64,000 bases of DNA, from contig OX419757.1 in assembly GCA_948567375.1 (NCBI GenBank), positions 57,226,001 to 57,290,000 on the forward strand. The letters run 5' to 3'. This DNA comes from Lunularia cruciata (taxonomy: Eukaryota > Streptophyta > Marchantiopsida > Lunulariales > Lunulariaceae). A program made the position numbers and the translations under genes. The notes beneath the pieces were generated by a model. It had not been told where the DNA came from. It ran no database searches and worked only from the letters and a program-made list of their open reading frames with translations. The stretch's first letter is position 1, and every line of letters begins with the position of its first letter. Of this stretch, positions 31,901 through 42,898 are shown in pieces.

Positions 31901-32600
31901 GGTAAGAAGCAACTTGCAGATGCATTCACCCGCATGCCAATGGCAAACAACTTGGTGGCAGAGGTTAAGATAAACCCTGAATTCTGGCCAGAGATTCTGG
32001 CTGCTACAAAAACTGATCCACAGATTGTAGAAGCGCAATCATCCAAAGGTGTCACCAACACCCAAGGACTCACCTTTTGGGATGGCAGATTATGGATCCC
32101 AAATGTCCCAAAATTATGCACCATCATTCTAGTAGAATGTCGTGATTTGGCCATTGTAGCTCATGTCGGAGTAGACAAGACCTTGGATGCAGTCAAGCGC
32201 CATTACTATTGGCCCAAGATGAGCAACAACGTGATGGACTACGTGCGTAGCTGCCTAATTTGTCAACAGAACAAAGCTTCTAATCAAGCTCTTGCAGGGC
32301 TCCTTCAACCTCTCCCCACTCCTACCCAACGTTGGGAACAAGTGAGTACGGATCTCGTCTCTAAATTACCCAAGACCACCTTAGGGTTTGATTCCATTGT
32401 GGTCTTTGTGGACCGGCTCAACATGGAGTTCAATGTTAGGGATCAAGTGTGGCTATCAACAACCAACCTCACATAAGTTGGACCTTGTAAGCTCAGACCT
32501 CGTTTTATTGGGCCTTTCTTGATTCTTCGTCGCATCGGTGCTGTGCCCTATCACCCTGAGCTACCACCACACATGAAGATCCATCCAATGTTCCATGTCT
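31901..32600 (+). pseudogene. GyB-2 integrase with internal core deletion
   Basis: Frame 31880-32476. The zinc-binding region is complete (HVGVDKTLDAVKRHYYW, then CLICQQNK). The core starts with VSTDLVSKLPKTTLGFDSIVVFVDRLN, then jumps directly to the C-terminal module MEFNVRDQVWLSTTNL near 32425. The core part with the second Asp and the Glu is missing, about 130 residues judged by integrase families. [19 protein letters not shown] continues the GPY/F module. The deletion alone would make the integrase inactive. Confidence 0.85.
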
Positions 32601-32880
32601 CCCTATTATGAAAATATGCTCCCCGATCAGGCCAGGGTCATTCCACACAAGATATTCGACCTTGTCCAACACTCATTGATGGCACAAAGGAATATGAAGT
32701 GGAGTAGATTATCCAAAAATGTATGCGTGGTACTCGCCATCCACGAATGGAATATCTAGTACAATGGAAGGGTTACCCCCTCTATGAAGCAACCTGGGAT
32801 CCCGTTGCCAATTTGGCACATGCACCGGTGTTGACGCAAGCATTTGAGCAACAATTGCACAACGAGGACGTTGCATCTTA
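32601..32880 (+). pseudogene. GyB-2 chromodomain
   Basis: EYEVE, stop, IIQKCMRG, then EYLVQWKGYP and EATWDPVANLAHA, a clear chromodomain pattern (about 32693-32835), ending ...EDVAS with a stop at 32879. Such domains in plant chromoviruses bind methylated histone H3 tails and guide insertion. One TAG interrupts it. Confidence 0.85.
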
Positions 32881-32894
32881 AAAGGAGAGAGGTA

Positions 32895-33628
32895 TGTAAT
32901 ACCAAGAGCTACCCATATGATTTAGATGTGAAATTTGGTTTGGTAACATCTAGAATGATGTTATACATGATGGTCAAAATAGATAAGATAGAAGTATCAC
33001 CAAAAGAGTACTTCTACTAATAGGGCAGAAACCGAAATAGACTTGAGAACCTTAGAACCAATAGCTAGACATATGATTTAAAGGTGAGAATTGGTTTGGT
33101 AACATCTAGAAGGATGTTACACATGATGGATTAAACAGATCAGAAAGAGGTATCACCAAAAGGGGACTTCTACTAAGAGAGTAGGAACCAAAATATGCCT
33201 GAAATCTTTGAAGGCAATTTTGGAGGCCTAAACAGATGAATTTGGCCTTGAAAATGTGCAGATTGCCCCCCAACAAAGGAAATTTTGGCCTTCCCTCCCC
33301 CTTGCTTCATCTCATCGAGAGCTTTCCAACGATACCTTATGTGATTATGAGATTCCTACAAGAAGATTCCCTAAAAGATTCCCTCCGGTCAAAGCTTGTT
33401 TGACCAACCAAATAGGACCTAGACCAGACATGTCACCCATCCAAGTAAGTAATCCAAGGGTGGAGCTTGCTGACATGTCACCTATCTGTGTCCTTAATCC
33501 TATGGTGGAGCTTCCTTAGAGGAGATCCTCTTTGTCTGTATAATAAAGAGAAGGTGCTCCTTTGGGGCATTTAATGTTTACATGTGAAATTTGTGTTTTC
33601 TCTCTTCTCTTGTCCTCGGAGTATTACA
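32895..33628 (+). repeat. GyB-2 3' LTR
   Basis: 734 bp, TGTAATACCAAGAGC...GTATTACA, preceded by a purine-rich tract AAAAGGAGAGAGGTA. The internal 156-bp duplication starts at 32901 and 33057. A TATA-like motif TATAATAA lies at 33539-33546. Confidence 0.92.
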
Positions 33629-34100
33629 TTCCTAACAAGTAGATGGAATGGGGAGTGGTTGAAGGAGTCCACTTAGTTTCTAGTTATTGGCCTTGTTGCA
33701 TTGGTAGCTCTCACACAATCAGACAAACTCTCAAATATCTTGTGCCATGTTGGGCCACCACCATTGGTGTTGGAGTGTACCCAAGGTCTTATCCACACCC
33801 ATGTGACCAACAAGTGGTAAATCATGGGCTTCTTGAAGGCACAAAAGTTGGAGATCACCTTTGGTTGGAACATAGATTTGGTCCTCATGGAATAGAAGGC
33901 CTTCCTTGAAGGACAAGGTGTTGTACTCCTTATTGCATGCTGCAAGATGACCTTATACCATTTATAAGAATGGATCTTGTTGTAGAGTTTTCCTAAACTC
34001 AGTTTGGACTTTGGAATCGAATGACATTGTCATAATTGCTATTGTGATGAGAGGAATAGACTTCAAATCAGATTGTCATGATAGGGCATCAGGGATGACA
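33629..34100 (-). pseudogene. GyA-2 integrase N-terminal region
   Basis: Continues GyA-2 beyond GyB-2. The frame 33731-33916 (LVGHMGVDKTLGTLQHQWWWPNMAQDI) covers the His-His part of the integrase zinc site. A neighbouring frame covers the same region with a shift. The Cys-Cys part is not clear. Confidence 0.75.
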
Positions 34101-34889
34101 TGGAACCAACCGGGTTTGTACTCAAGTTTGATTTCAAACAACTTTAGTTGTTCCTCCCATCAATGATATCAACTCTTCATGTGTTCCAAATATAATGTCT
34201 GCAACAAGGGCTTGTGATTTATTGGCATGACCACTTTTTTCCCCAAGAGATAATGCCTCCATACCTTGGTGGCATATACCATAACTAATTGTTCTTGATC
34301 CCAAGTAGAGGAATTCCCTTCTATTGTATTGAGTCTATGGGACACAAAGGAAATGGGATGCAATCAATCGATGAATTCTTGTTGCAACACAACTCCAATT
34401 GCAAAGTTAGAAGCATCAAAATCAACCACACATGATAGTTGAAGATCATATGGTTGAAGAATTGGTCTTGAAGACACCATATGTTTTAGCTTTTGGAATG
34501 CTTCTTCATGCTTGTTGGTCCATTGAAAGCTAGAGTTCTTCCCCAAGAGATTGGTCAATGGTGCAGCCACAAGTGCATAATAGTGGATAAACCATTGGTA
34601 AAAATGATTGATCAAACAAGTCATCAATTTGAGGCAAGGGATATGCATTTTTCACTGTTTGTTTATTAAGCCCACGGTAGTTGATATAGAAATGAATTAC
34701 TCCACCCTTCTTTGGAACAAATAGTAATGGTGTTCCCCAAGGAGATGTACTATATTGTATGAAATCCTTCTCCAACAAATCTGTAAGTGTTGTCATAACT
34801 CCTCCAACTCCTTTGGTGAGAGCCAATAGATTGGTCTCCTCATTGGAGTACTCCCTAGCAATAACTCAATCTTGAAGGGCATACCACAA
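34101..34889 (-). pseudogene. GyA-2 RNase H and reverse transcriptase (partial)
   Basis: The frame 34169-34363 has HPISFVSHRLNTIEGN and TWDQEQLVMVYATKVWRHYLLG; 34364-34648 has VVDFDASNFAIGVVLQQEF, with the first RNase H Asp. The reverse transcriptase part (34530-34889) holds [19 protein letters not shown] and [15 protein letters not shown]. It then jumps to the RNase H lead-in, so the palm with the YxDD box has been deleted. A GyB solo LTR ends it at 34890. Confidence 0.82.
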
Positions 34890-35724
34890 TATAATATTTC
34901 AAGGACAAGAGAACTCTTCAAGAGAGATACAAGAGAGAAAACATGCATTTCACACTCAATCCTCCGATGCCCCAAAGGAGCACCTTCTCTTTATTATATG
35001 GCCAAAGAGGATCTCCTCCAAGGAAGCTCTACCTTAGGATTAGGTACATGGATAGGTGACCTATCAGGAAGCTCCACCTTTAGAATAATTTCTTGGATGG
35101 GTGACATGTTAGTCTTGGTCCCATCTGGTTGGTCAAACAAACTTTGACCAAAGGGAATCTTTTACAGAATCTTCTTGTAGGAATCTCAAAATCACGTGGG
35201 TGAGGTGCCATTGGAAATCTCTTGGCAAGACAAACCAAGGGGAAGGAAGGCCATCCTTTCCTCCATTTGGGAAGGAGGGCCAAAATGGAGGAAAGGCGGA
35301 TTGAAAAGGAAAGGTAGGGAAAGGCGTAAACCCTAAACCTCCCATTCTAGGAGGAGGGGAGGAGGGGGGGAGGCCTAATTCATCCATTTAGGCCTCCAAA
35401 ATTGCCTCTAAAGTTTCTATTCCTATTTTGGCTTTTGCCCTATTAAGAGAAGTGCTTTTATGATGATACCTCTATCTAATCTATGTTCTAAATCATGTGT
35501 AACATCCTTCTAGATGTTACCATCCCAAGTTTCACCCCTAGATCATATGCCTAGCTATTGATTCTATAGTTTCAAAGCATGTTTCAGTTTTTGGCCTATT
35601 AGTAGAAGTACTTTTTTGGTGATAACTCTATTTGATCTACTTACTCCATCATGTATAACATCCTTCTAGATGTTACCAAACCAAATTTCATCTTTAGTTC
35701 ATCTATCTAGCTATTGGTATTACA
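34890..35724 (-). mobile_element. solo LTR of GyB family (minus)
   Basis: 835 bp inside the GyA-2 polymerase. Perfect 5-bp target duplication CACAA at 34885-34889 and 35725-35729. Plus-strand ends read TATAATATTT...GGTATTACA, the inverse of TGTAATACC...ATTACA. It contains the 156-bp internal duplication. No internal retrotransposon sequence, so a true solo LTR. Confidence 0.92.
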
Positions 35725-36130
35725 CACAATTAGAGGGTAATTGGGTAGATCATTTAGATCATTCAGAAACACATCCGTAAACTCTTAAACTATTTGATCA
35801 ACCATTGCTTGATGAGGCTCCTACCTCTCCTCAAATTCTCCTTGTGCAATTGGCTTGATCCATCCCGCAAAAAAAAACTTATCTTCTTGCAAAGCTTGCT
35901 CTATGGATACTTCATTGATAAACTTCCCATGTAGTGACTCATCACTCTTCAAAGCTTGCTCCATGGTTTTTTTTCCTAACAAACTTCCTATCTTGGGACT
36001 CATCTCTCTTCAAAGCTTGCCCTATGGTTACCTTCTTGACAAACTTCCCATCTTGGGACTAGCTATTCTTATGTGTCTTACTTAGAGGTGCCAGAAAACC
36101 TAATTAGAAATTTCTACCTTGATGTTGTAC
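35725..36130 (-). pseudogene. GyA-2 protease-to-polymerase spacer with in-frame tandem repeats
   Basis: Three copies of a ~60-bp unit, each containing AAAGCTTGC (35891, 35951, 36012). On the minus strand they encode repeats of the type GKFxNEVxIEQAL. GyA-1 has a single unit at 4075-4125. The first spacing is 60 bp (in frame) and the second 61, owing to a T run. No known function; it is a spacer between protease and reverse transcriptase. Confidence 0.7.
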
Positions 36131-36511
36131 TTAAATTTGTCGTCGGTTGCAATCAAATTGAACCTTATGACATTCAAGCCAAGGCAAACCCAAAATGATA
36201 TCATAATGTAGAGGTGTCACTATAAACCTCATACACTCCAAACACTCCTTTCCAATCCTCAATGTAATAGGATGTGAGGTACAAAATCCAAAACCTTTTC
36301 TACCATCCGCCATCATTAATTTGCTTCTCATTATTAGTTTGATAGGAATATGTAATTCCTTTGCTAATTGCATGGACATGCAATTATTTGAAATTCTAAA
36401 ATCAACCAAAATCCTACAACCCAAATCAAATATCATACCTTGCAAGTGAAGCAAACTTGCATAGGTTGAGCCTTTGATCCCATTGGAACTAATCAAGTTC
36501 CTAACAAGCAA
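36131..36511 (-). pseudogene. GyA-2 aspartic protease
   Basis: 126-residue open frame. CRILVDFRISNNCMS holds the active-site Asp, but the usual Ser/Thr-Gly after it is Phe-Arg. HYDIILGLPWLECH is the C-terminal signature. More complete than the GyA-1 copy; probably inactive. Confidence 0.8.
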
Positions 36512-37440
36512 CTTGAAATCTTCTACTAGGATTTGTGGTTTCCTTGATCAATGTGCTCCATAGACTCCACTTGGGCAATTTGTTGAGGTCACACATTCTT
36601 AAGTGGACATTCAGAAATATGATGTCCAACTTGGCAATAATAAAAACAACCACTATTTTTTTGTAATCTTTCTGTATCCATTGTACCAAGTGGTCTCCAT
36701 TGCATAACATCAATCTCAATTGGTGTTGGTTCCTCCACTTGTGCATAGTGTACTAGTAGGTTTTGTGTAGGTTGAGGTTGAGATCAAAGAATCAAAGTGC
36801 TCAACCAACTACATGGCTTCTTCCACATTTTGTGGCTCTCGCATGGTAATCTCCAATTTGGTTTGTAACTTCAAGCCCCTCATGAATTAATCCTGAATTT
36901 CATGTTCTTGTATATCTGGAATCCACATGATGATTTTCTAGAATTACATGATATAGCTCATTATAGAGCCAAGTTGTTTCAACTTTGCCAACTTATCTTG
37001 TGCGGCTTGTGTGGCATTTATAGCTTGAAATTGACCAAGTATTGCATTCTTGAATTCCATCCATGTCAAGATTGCTATAACAATTTGAGTTCAACTCGCT
37101 CCACTTGAAATTGCCACCAAAGTTTTGCCATGCCATCTAATTGGCTAGAAGCCAAGGGAATCTATTTCCATTCATCTTGAAGATTGGTAGCTTCAAAGTA
37201 ATGTTTGCAGTCAAACATAAAATTCTCCACTGTACTCGTGAGATTCTTGCTTTCAAACACCTTGAGTTTTGGAAATCAAATTCTATCTTCTCCATCTCAA
37301 ATTGGTGCTCTCTCTTTGTGTTCTTGTCATTGATGGTCTCGTTCATCCAACAATCGCGTAAGGTGCTCAATTTGTTGTTGCATAGCAATGATAATGTCAG
37401 GTATTGCTGCCATGGCTACTACTCTATCCCACTACTCCCA
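36512..37440 (-). pseudogene. GyA-2 gag with zinc knuckle
   Basis: A zinc-knuckle-like CFYYC...GHHISEC lies near 36600-36665, with one extra residue between the first two Cys. Upstream, at 36770-37440, a broken capsid-like region resembles GyA-1 gag. Start near the CCATGGCTACTACTC complement at about 37412. Many stops. Confidence 0.65.
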
Positions 37441-37670
37441 ATTTATCTAATTTATTAACACATAGATGTAGCATGTCCACCGTTCTCCATAAGTTACAAC
37501 CGGAAGTATAAAGGATTCCTCAAACAAGATTATCACATGCAAAAAGTCCTGCCCAAAGCGTGAGGTGATTAATTGTGTGAAATGATGCTTGGGTAGTACT
37601 TGGACACACAAATTGTAATGGTTTGGTGGAAATGGATTTGGTGGTCCATAAATTCCATCCATCTATTCCT

Positions 37671-37683
37671 GCTTTGATACAAA
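37671..37683 (-). promoter_or_regulatory. GyA-2 primer binding site
   Basis: TTTGTATCAAAGC on the minus strand directly follows the 5' LTR end and resembles the tRNA-Met type site TGGTATCAGAGC. Confidence 0.75.
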
Positions 37684-38109
37684 TGTAAAAGACCAAGACC
37701 AAGGAGAGAAATAGGAGAATGGAAGATCGCATTGGGACACTTGATTGTGAGTAAACTCCAAATGCCTAGCATGATCTTTTGTTCTAATATATATAAGGAG
37801 CATGCAAAGCTCTTGAGAAGCCTCTCAAGAAGCTTCTTTGAGCCAATTTCTTGGAGTGCAAGCCAAGTTAACCGAGAAGCTTCTCAAGAAACTTTTTTCT
37901 AGAAGCTGCCTACTTGGCTTGCAAGTTAAGCTAGTTGGAAGTTTCTAAAAGCTTCCTTTTAGAAGCTATTTACTTGGGATGCAAGCTAAGCTAGCCAGGA
38001 AACTTCCAAGAAGCTTCTTAGATACTTTTGGAATATTATAGGCTAATTTGGCCTATTTTCTATTTTGTTAGCCCTTACTAACTTTGTTGCTAAACTCCAT
38101 ATTGTTACA
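37684..38109 (-). repeat. GyA-2 5' LTR
   Basis: 426 bp, TGTAACAATATGG...GGTCTTTTACA on the minus strand. TATA-like CTTATATATATTAG on the minus strand near 37783-37797. The GAAGCTTC palindrome cluster lies upstream of it (37810-38020). Confidence 0.92.
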
Positions 38110-38114
38110 CTATC

Positions 38115-38660
38115 TCTTCCATTTTGAGAATTCCACTATGCATCCATCACATATACCAAAATATGCCTCACTCATACATGAAGTTTATGTCTCTCAATCA
38201 CCTCTCTTCTTAGTGTCTCCTCTTCTCATTGTTTTTATGCACTACAATGTCCAAGTCTTGCATTGTATATTTTGCTTTATGGATTTATCACTAATCTCAC
38301 ATTATGCATAAAGTATATCTTGGTTATTGATCATATATATTTCATGAGTTTTGGATAACATGTTCCCTAGAACAACTTTTCCTCTCATCTTCCTATATCC
38401 ATTTCATAATTCAAAACCAAAGTATACATAATTGAAAACCAAAGGATAAAATATTTGAAATATATAAAATAAAACTCATCATAATATAAAAATAAAACCA
38501 ATCATAATCCAAATGTTTGCAACTATACAATACCAAGGTATGGCCTACATGCTACATGCTACCTAGGCTGCATACTCTAAAGCATCATGAAATTGCCAAT
38601 ATAGGGTGGGTTTAAGGAAGAAAGGACTATAGAACCACATCCATCTCTTCTTATGATGTT
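38115..38660. other. no gene seen; AT-rich flank
   Basis: Sequence after the GyA-2 TSD. 38390-38520 is strongly A/T-rich. No motif recognised. Confidence 0.4.
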
Positions 38661-38669
38661 GCATCTAGG

Positions 38670-39190
38670 GCTCAAAAAAGGCTGTTCTTAGATGCTCATT
38701 TGGATCTGAATTATAGTCACTAAAATAACATAAGGTCCACTCCTCCTCTAGAAAGGTAATAACATGTGTAGAGACTCTAAATCTATCTAGAAGAGCTATG
38801 TGTCTATCTAATAAGGAGGTGGATGAAGCAATAGGTGTATCAAGAGGAGAAAATCTCAACAGATGTATACTCCATGAGGATGGTTTCTATCATAAGGAAG
38901 AGCATCGCTATCTACAATCAATATATCTTTGAGAGATAAACCCAAGAAAGTAATTGCATTGTAAGTTCTGACCATGAATTCTCTATACTTATCAATAGAT
39001 CCAATGTCTCTGGATGGCAAGCCATCAGCCATGAACCCATGCATACTCTAGATGGTAGAAAACCTTGATCCCACATAGATTACAATAGAACTTCTCCTTG
39101 CTTCTTTTGACCACTAGTCCAAAGGATAACCTCAAAGTGTGTGCTACAATACTCCATGAACTCACTCACACTAGGATGTAGAATATACCA
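38670..39190 (-). pseudogene. FCP1/NIF-like HAD phosphatase fragment
   Basis: Read on the minus strand over three frames: HPSVSEFMEYCSTHFEVILWTSG (split here: HPSVSEFMEYC, then STHFEVILWTSG) fits the RPGVxEFLxxCxxxFEVxxWTSA stretch of FCP1/NLI-interacting-factor phosphatases. MWDQGF matches the following WDQ position. Further on, LGLSLKDILIVDSDALPYD is like the LxxxLxxVIIVDDSP loop with the conserved Asp, then NHPHGVYI like NAIxI. A last part, LDRHIALLDRF, may be the C-terminal helix. The N-terminal DxDxT nucleophile motif is not found. It looks like a captured or decayed piece of a host gene; assignment is by pattern only. Confidence 0.5.
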
Positions 39191-39716
39191 TAAAGCACCA
39201 TTTCTCTATAACGCCGCCACCCTCTCTTACTAGTCTTTGCATACCAATCCAAGAATGGAGGGAATAGAAGTCTAATAAGATCTTTCAAGTCAACCAAACA
39301 ACATACATCCAATTTATAATCCTTCTTTTTTTTCAAATTGGTATGGAAAAGCATGAATAAGTTGAATACTCTAGATATGCTCATCCTTTGTCTAAGCTTG
39401 GCAAGCCTCAATACCACATCATGGAAAATCTACTTCATCTCTTGAACCCACAAAGCCTCGTGGTATGTACCTCTAAAGCACAAAGGGGTGGCAAGATTAT
39501 CACTTGTGCAAGGTCTCCAAGACACAATATCCTCTACTATATGCAAAAAAGACTCCTTCCTTGGCCTGCCTATGAGAGTCAACAAAGTTTGACTTGCACT
39601 AGTGGCTTGCTCAACCCCAAACCAAAGAAAGTGAAGTTTGAGTAGCTCTAGTCTCACAATTTCTACAAGTAGTGGTAGTGCTGGTGGTAGTAGCGCTAGT
39701 CTCACTAATGTGATAC
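39191..39716. other. no gene recognised
   Basis: Minus-strand frames at 39166-39417 and 39430-39700 may extend the phosphatase relic upstream, but I recognise no motif. A degenerate direct repeat (GTGAAGTTTGAGTAGCTC near 39630, GTGAAGTCTGAGTTTGAGTA near 40467) lies on both sides of the solo LTR that follows. Confidence 0.35.
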
Positions 39717-40451
39717 TATAATACCAATAGCTAGACATATGATCTGTTAATGAAATTTGGTTTGGTAACATCTAGAAAGATGCTATACATGATGGACTAA
39801 ATAGATCAGATTAAGATATCACCAAAAGAGTACTACTAATAGGGCAAAAACCAAAACAGACTTGATAACCTTAGAACCAATAGCTAGACATATAATCTAG
39901 AGGTGAAATTTGGTTTTGGTAATATCTGAAAGGATGTTATACATGATGGACTAAATAAATTAGAAAGAGGTATCACCAAAAGGGTACTTGTCCTAATAGG
40001 TAGAAACCAAAATGTGCCTGAAATCTTTGTCAATTTTGGAGATCTAAACGGATGAATTAAGCCTAAAAAATATGCAAATTCCCCCCCCATGGAGGAAATG
40101 CTAGTCTTTGCTCCCTTTTGCTTTGTCTTGTTGAGAGCTTTCCAATGGTACTCACCCATAAAATTTGGAGATTCCTTCAAGAAGATTCCCTAAAGATTCA
40201 CTCCGGTCAAAGATGGGTTGACCAACTAGATAGGATCAAAACCAACAAGTAACCCATGCATGCAACCAATATAAGGGTAGAGCTTGCTTACAGGTTACCA
40301 ATCCATATATCTGATCCAAGGGTGGAGCTTCCTTTAGAGGAGTCCCCTTTGCTATATAATACAATCAAGGTGCTCCTTTGGGACATCAAAGTTTGAATGT
40401 GAAACTTGTGTTTTCTCTTTTGTGTCTCTCTATTATCCTTGGAACATTACA
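39717..40451 (+). mobile_element. solo LTR of GyB family (plus)
   Basis: 735 bp, TATAATACCAATAGC...ACATTACA. Perfect target duplication GATAC at 39712-39716 and 40452-40456. It has the internal duplication (units start 39723 and 39876). Confidence 0.93.
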
Positions 40452-40715
40452 GATACCCACCCAAAGGTGAAGTCTGAGTTTGAGTACCTCAAATCTCACA
40501 ATCTATATCCCTTGTTCCATGAGTCCCCATATCCAAAACTGAGGATGAATCTTTATGAGATCTTACTCCATGATCCCTAAACCCTACCCCACCACAATCA
40601 TCATGTACATGGTTGGTGGTTTGAGTACCCACATCAATGTGACAAAATTGCCAAGGGAAGCATATCATCTCTACTTCTAACCACTTGGTTGCCTCCTTGC
40701 AAGCATCCTTATACG

Positions 40716-41247
40716 TGTAATACTTTGATGGTAGGAGAACTCTCCAAGAGAGATACAAGAGAGAAAACACAAGCTTCACACTCAATACTCTAATTCCCCA
40801 AAGGAGCATCTTCTCTTTATTATTTACCAAAGAGGATGATCCACTCAAAGAAAGCTCTATCTTTATATTAGTTGCTTGGATGGATGACATGTTGGTCCTT
40901 GTCCTATCTGGTTGGTCAAACAAGTTCAACCAAAGAGAATCTTCCTATAAGAATCTCATAATCACATGAGTGAGGTACCATTTGAAAGCTCTTAATGAAA
41001 CAAACCTAAGGGAAGGGAGGGGGGAGGATAAAAGAACTCAAACATATTTTCAAGGTCTAATTCATCCATTTAGACTTCCAAAATTGACTCTAAAATTTTC
41101 AGGCTATTTTGAGCTCTTGCATTATTAGTAGTACTCTTTTGGTGATACTTCTATCTAATCTACTTAGTCCACCATATACAACATCCTCTCAGATGTTACC
41201 AAACCAATTTTCACCTCTAGATAATATACCTAACTAATAGTATTACA
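40716..41247 (-). mobile_element. solo LTR of GyB family (minus, short form)
   Basis: 532 bp, plus-strand ends TGTAATACTTTG...AGTATTACA. Target duplication ATACG/ATATG (four of five). It lacks the 156-bp duplication, like GyB-1, so it belongs to the short subfamily. Confidence 0.88.
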
Positions 41248-41255
41248 ATATGCAA

Positions 41256-42360
41256 GCATAAGAGAATCTAGCAAAGTCCTCATCTCATGTAGAATACTTT
41301 GAGTACTCTCCAATAGCTCCATAATAATGACAAACTCTCTAAAATAAAAAAATCTCTTGAAGTCTATATTCCTTGGCCATCAATTCCTTCTCTCTTATAA
41401 GTTTATCCAACTCATCAATCCTCTCAACTTTATCACCAATAAGGCTATCCAACTTGGCATGTCTTTGACAACATGCTCTCTCTTCTCTTTCCTTCTCTCT
41501 AATAGCACTAAGTGTGTTTACCTCCCATGAGTAGTACTATCCTCCATATATAAATGCATCTTCCACCTGGCCAATTTTTTTCTCTCCATAAGAATATGCT
41601 CCTTTAGCCTCATTTGCTTCTCTCTCTCTCTCTCTCTCTCTCTTCTAATCTACTCTCATGAGTGCTCAACCTAAACTCATACTTATCTTATCTATGCTCA
41701 TGAAGACAAACTTCTCTTCTTTCATGTAGATGCCCCTCAAGAGGCATAGAGACATGAGTCTCTCTAGGTAGAGTAGTGGGCTCAACTTCCATAGGAGCAC
41801 TTTCATGGAGAAAGTGAGCTTGGGGAGTGTTCTCATGGGGCTCAAATGCATAAGAAGCACTCTCATGGAAGAATGTGGAAGAGGGGTGCTTTCATGGGAA
41901 ATGGGAGCATGAAATGTACAAAAAATCTACACATGATCAAACCTCACAACTTGACAACCATTCATCTGTATCCATCATCTCATATCAAAATATCCATATC
42001 AAAATAACAAATATGGAAAAATTTCCATCAAAATCATCTCATTTCAAAATATCCAATGACAATGACTTTAGAGTTAACCCTTATACTAGCATAAAAACCA
42101 TTTTCTCCATCATAAATACAAAAATATTACACATATATACAAGTACATGCTCTATGCAAGTCACTCTCACTCACCCTTGTAACCATCATGGTCATCAAGT
42201 GCCTCCTCTTTGTTGTCCTCACACTCAATGCCATAAACCTCCTCTATCTCTCTTGGACCATATACAAGCTCCTCCCCACCCACCAATCCTCTCTCCATGA
42301 GCAAGTGTCTGAAGACCTGCCCTACAGAAGACCTGCCGTACAGAAGTCGCACAAAAGCAT
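41256..42360 (-). pseudogene. coding-like relic, Glu/Arg-rich, unidentified
   Basis: On the minus strand a broken frame shows protein-like composition. Near 42167-42352 it is acidic (REIEEVYGIECEDNKEEALDD). Near 41650-41870 it has HES.. and P-rich segments. A run of Arg-Glu follows, encoded by the CT microsatellite, then basic-hydrophobic heptads to about 41500. This layout (acidic linker plus coiled coil) is often seen in Myb/SANT-like accessory proteins of DNA transposons, but I find no clear SANT domain. Function not assigned. Confidence 0.3.
41619..41643. repeat. (TC)n microsatellite
   Basis: About 12 uninterrupted TC units. On the minus strand it lies within the coding-like relic and would encode alternating Arg-Glu. 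Confidence 0.9.
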
Positions 42361-42898
42361 CTCAATTCTAGGTGGTGAAGCTACCTTTGAACTACAACTA
42401 GCTTGGCCTCAATAGAAAATAAAACAAGCTCTACCCAATCATAGAACACAAAGGTAAAGCACTCTATCTTACTCTTCACTATCAAGATGATATTCCTATG
42501 TACTACTATGGGATGCTTAGATGGAATAAAAAGAGAACATAACATATGGAAGAATGGCATGAATGCAAGGTATGCAAAATGTTGTGCTAAATATCTCTTG
42601 GCATTATGGTCTCTCATTGGAAATCAGTCTTCACCCAAACTCTATGGGACTGTCTTCCTCCTTGGAATGCTCTCCCTAGGCAAAAAAAATGCTTCCCAAG
42701 TCACCTTAGTAGTGAGAACTAACTCTCAACTCTCTAATGCTTCCTCAATGAGTGTCCTTGTTCCAAGTCCGTGAAAATTCAGTACATGATAGAACCATCT
42801 ATCATGTATGTTGATCCACATCTTCATATAGATAGCTAAGAACACCCAACCACACTCCTATCAATGTACATGCATTGCACACCAACTAATCAGAAAAA
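42361..42898. other. no gene recognised
   Basis: Possible upstream continuation of the minus-strand relic (frame 42381-42617), without identifiable domain. Followed by the minisatellite. Confidence 0.35.

Larger units (their letters stand above)
16999..33628 (+). mobile_element. GyB-2, Ty3/Gypsy chromovirus-type retrotransposon (span includes nested elements)
   Basis: Inserted in the GyA-2 integrase with TSD TTCCC/TTCCT (16994-16998 and 33629-33633). The 5' LTR is in three pieces because a GyD solo LTR (17602-18218) and GyM-1 (18287-28239) landed in it. The 3' LTR is 32895-33628. The primer site is at 28315, and gag through chromodomain run 28470-32880. Net length without insertions is about 6.1 kb. 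It is less decayed than GyB-1 but carries stops and a large integrase deletion. Confidence 0.92.
15467..38109 (-). mobile_element. GyA-2, Ty3/Gypsy chromovirus-type retrotransposon (span includes nested elements)
   Basis: Minus-strand relative of GyA-1. The 5' LTR is 37684-38109 and the 3' LTR 15467-15902. TSD CTATC is perfect at 15462-15466 and 38110-38114. Nested GyB-2 (16999-33628) splits the integrase, and a GyB solo LTR (34890-35724) splits the polymerase. Removing both leaves about 5.2 kb of GyA-2. The order read on the minus strand is gag, zinc knuckle, protease, a repeated spacer, reverse transcriptase, RNase H, integrase, chromodomain. Confidence 0.92.

Noticed and set aside
41619-41643. 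GA/CT tract as a regulatory GAGA element
   Set aside because: No gene start nearby; a plain microsatellite is the simpler reading.
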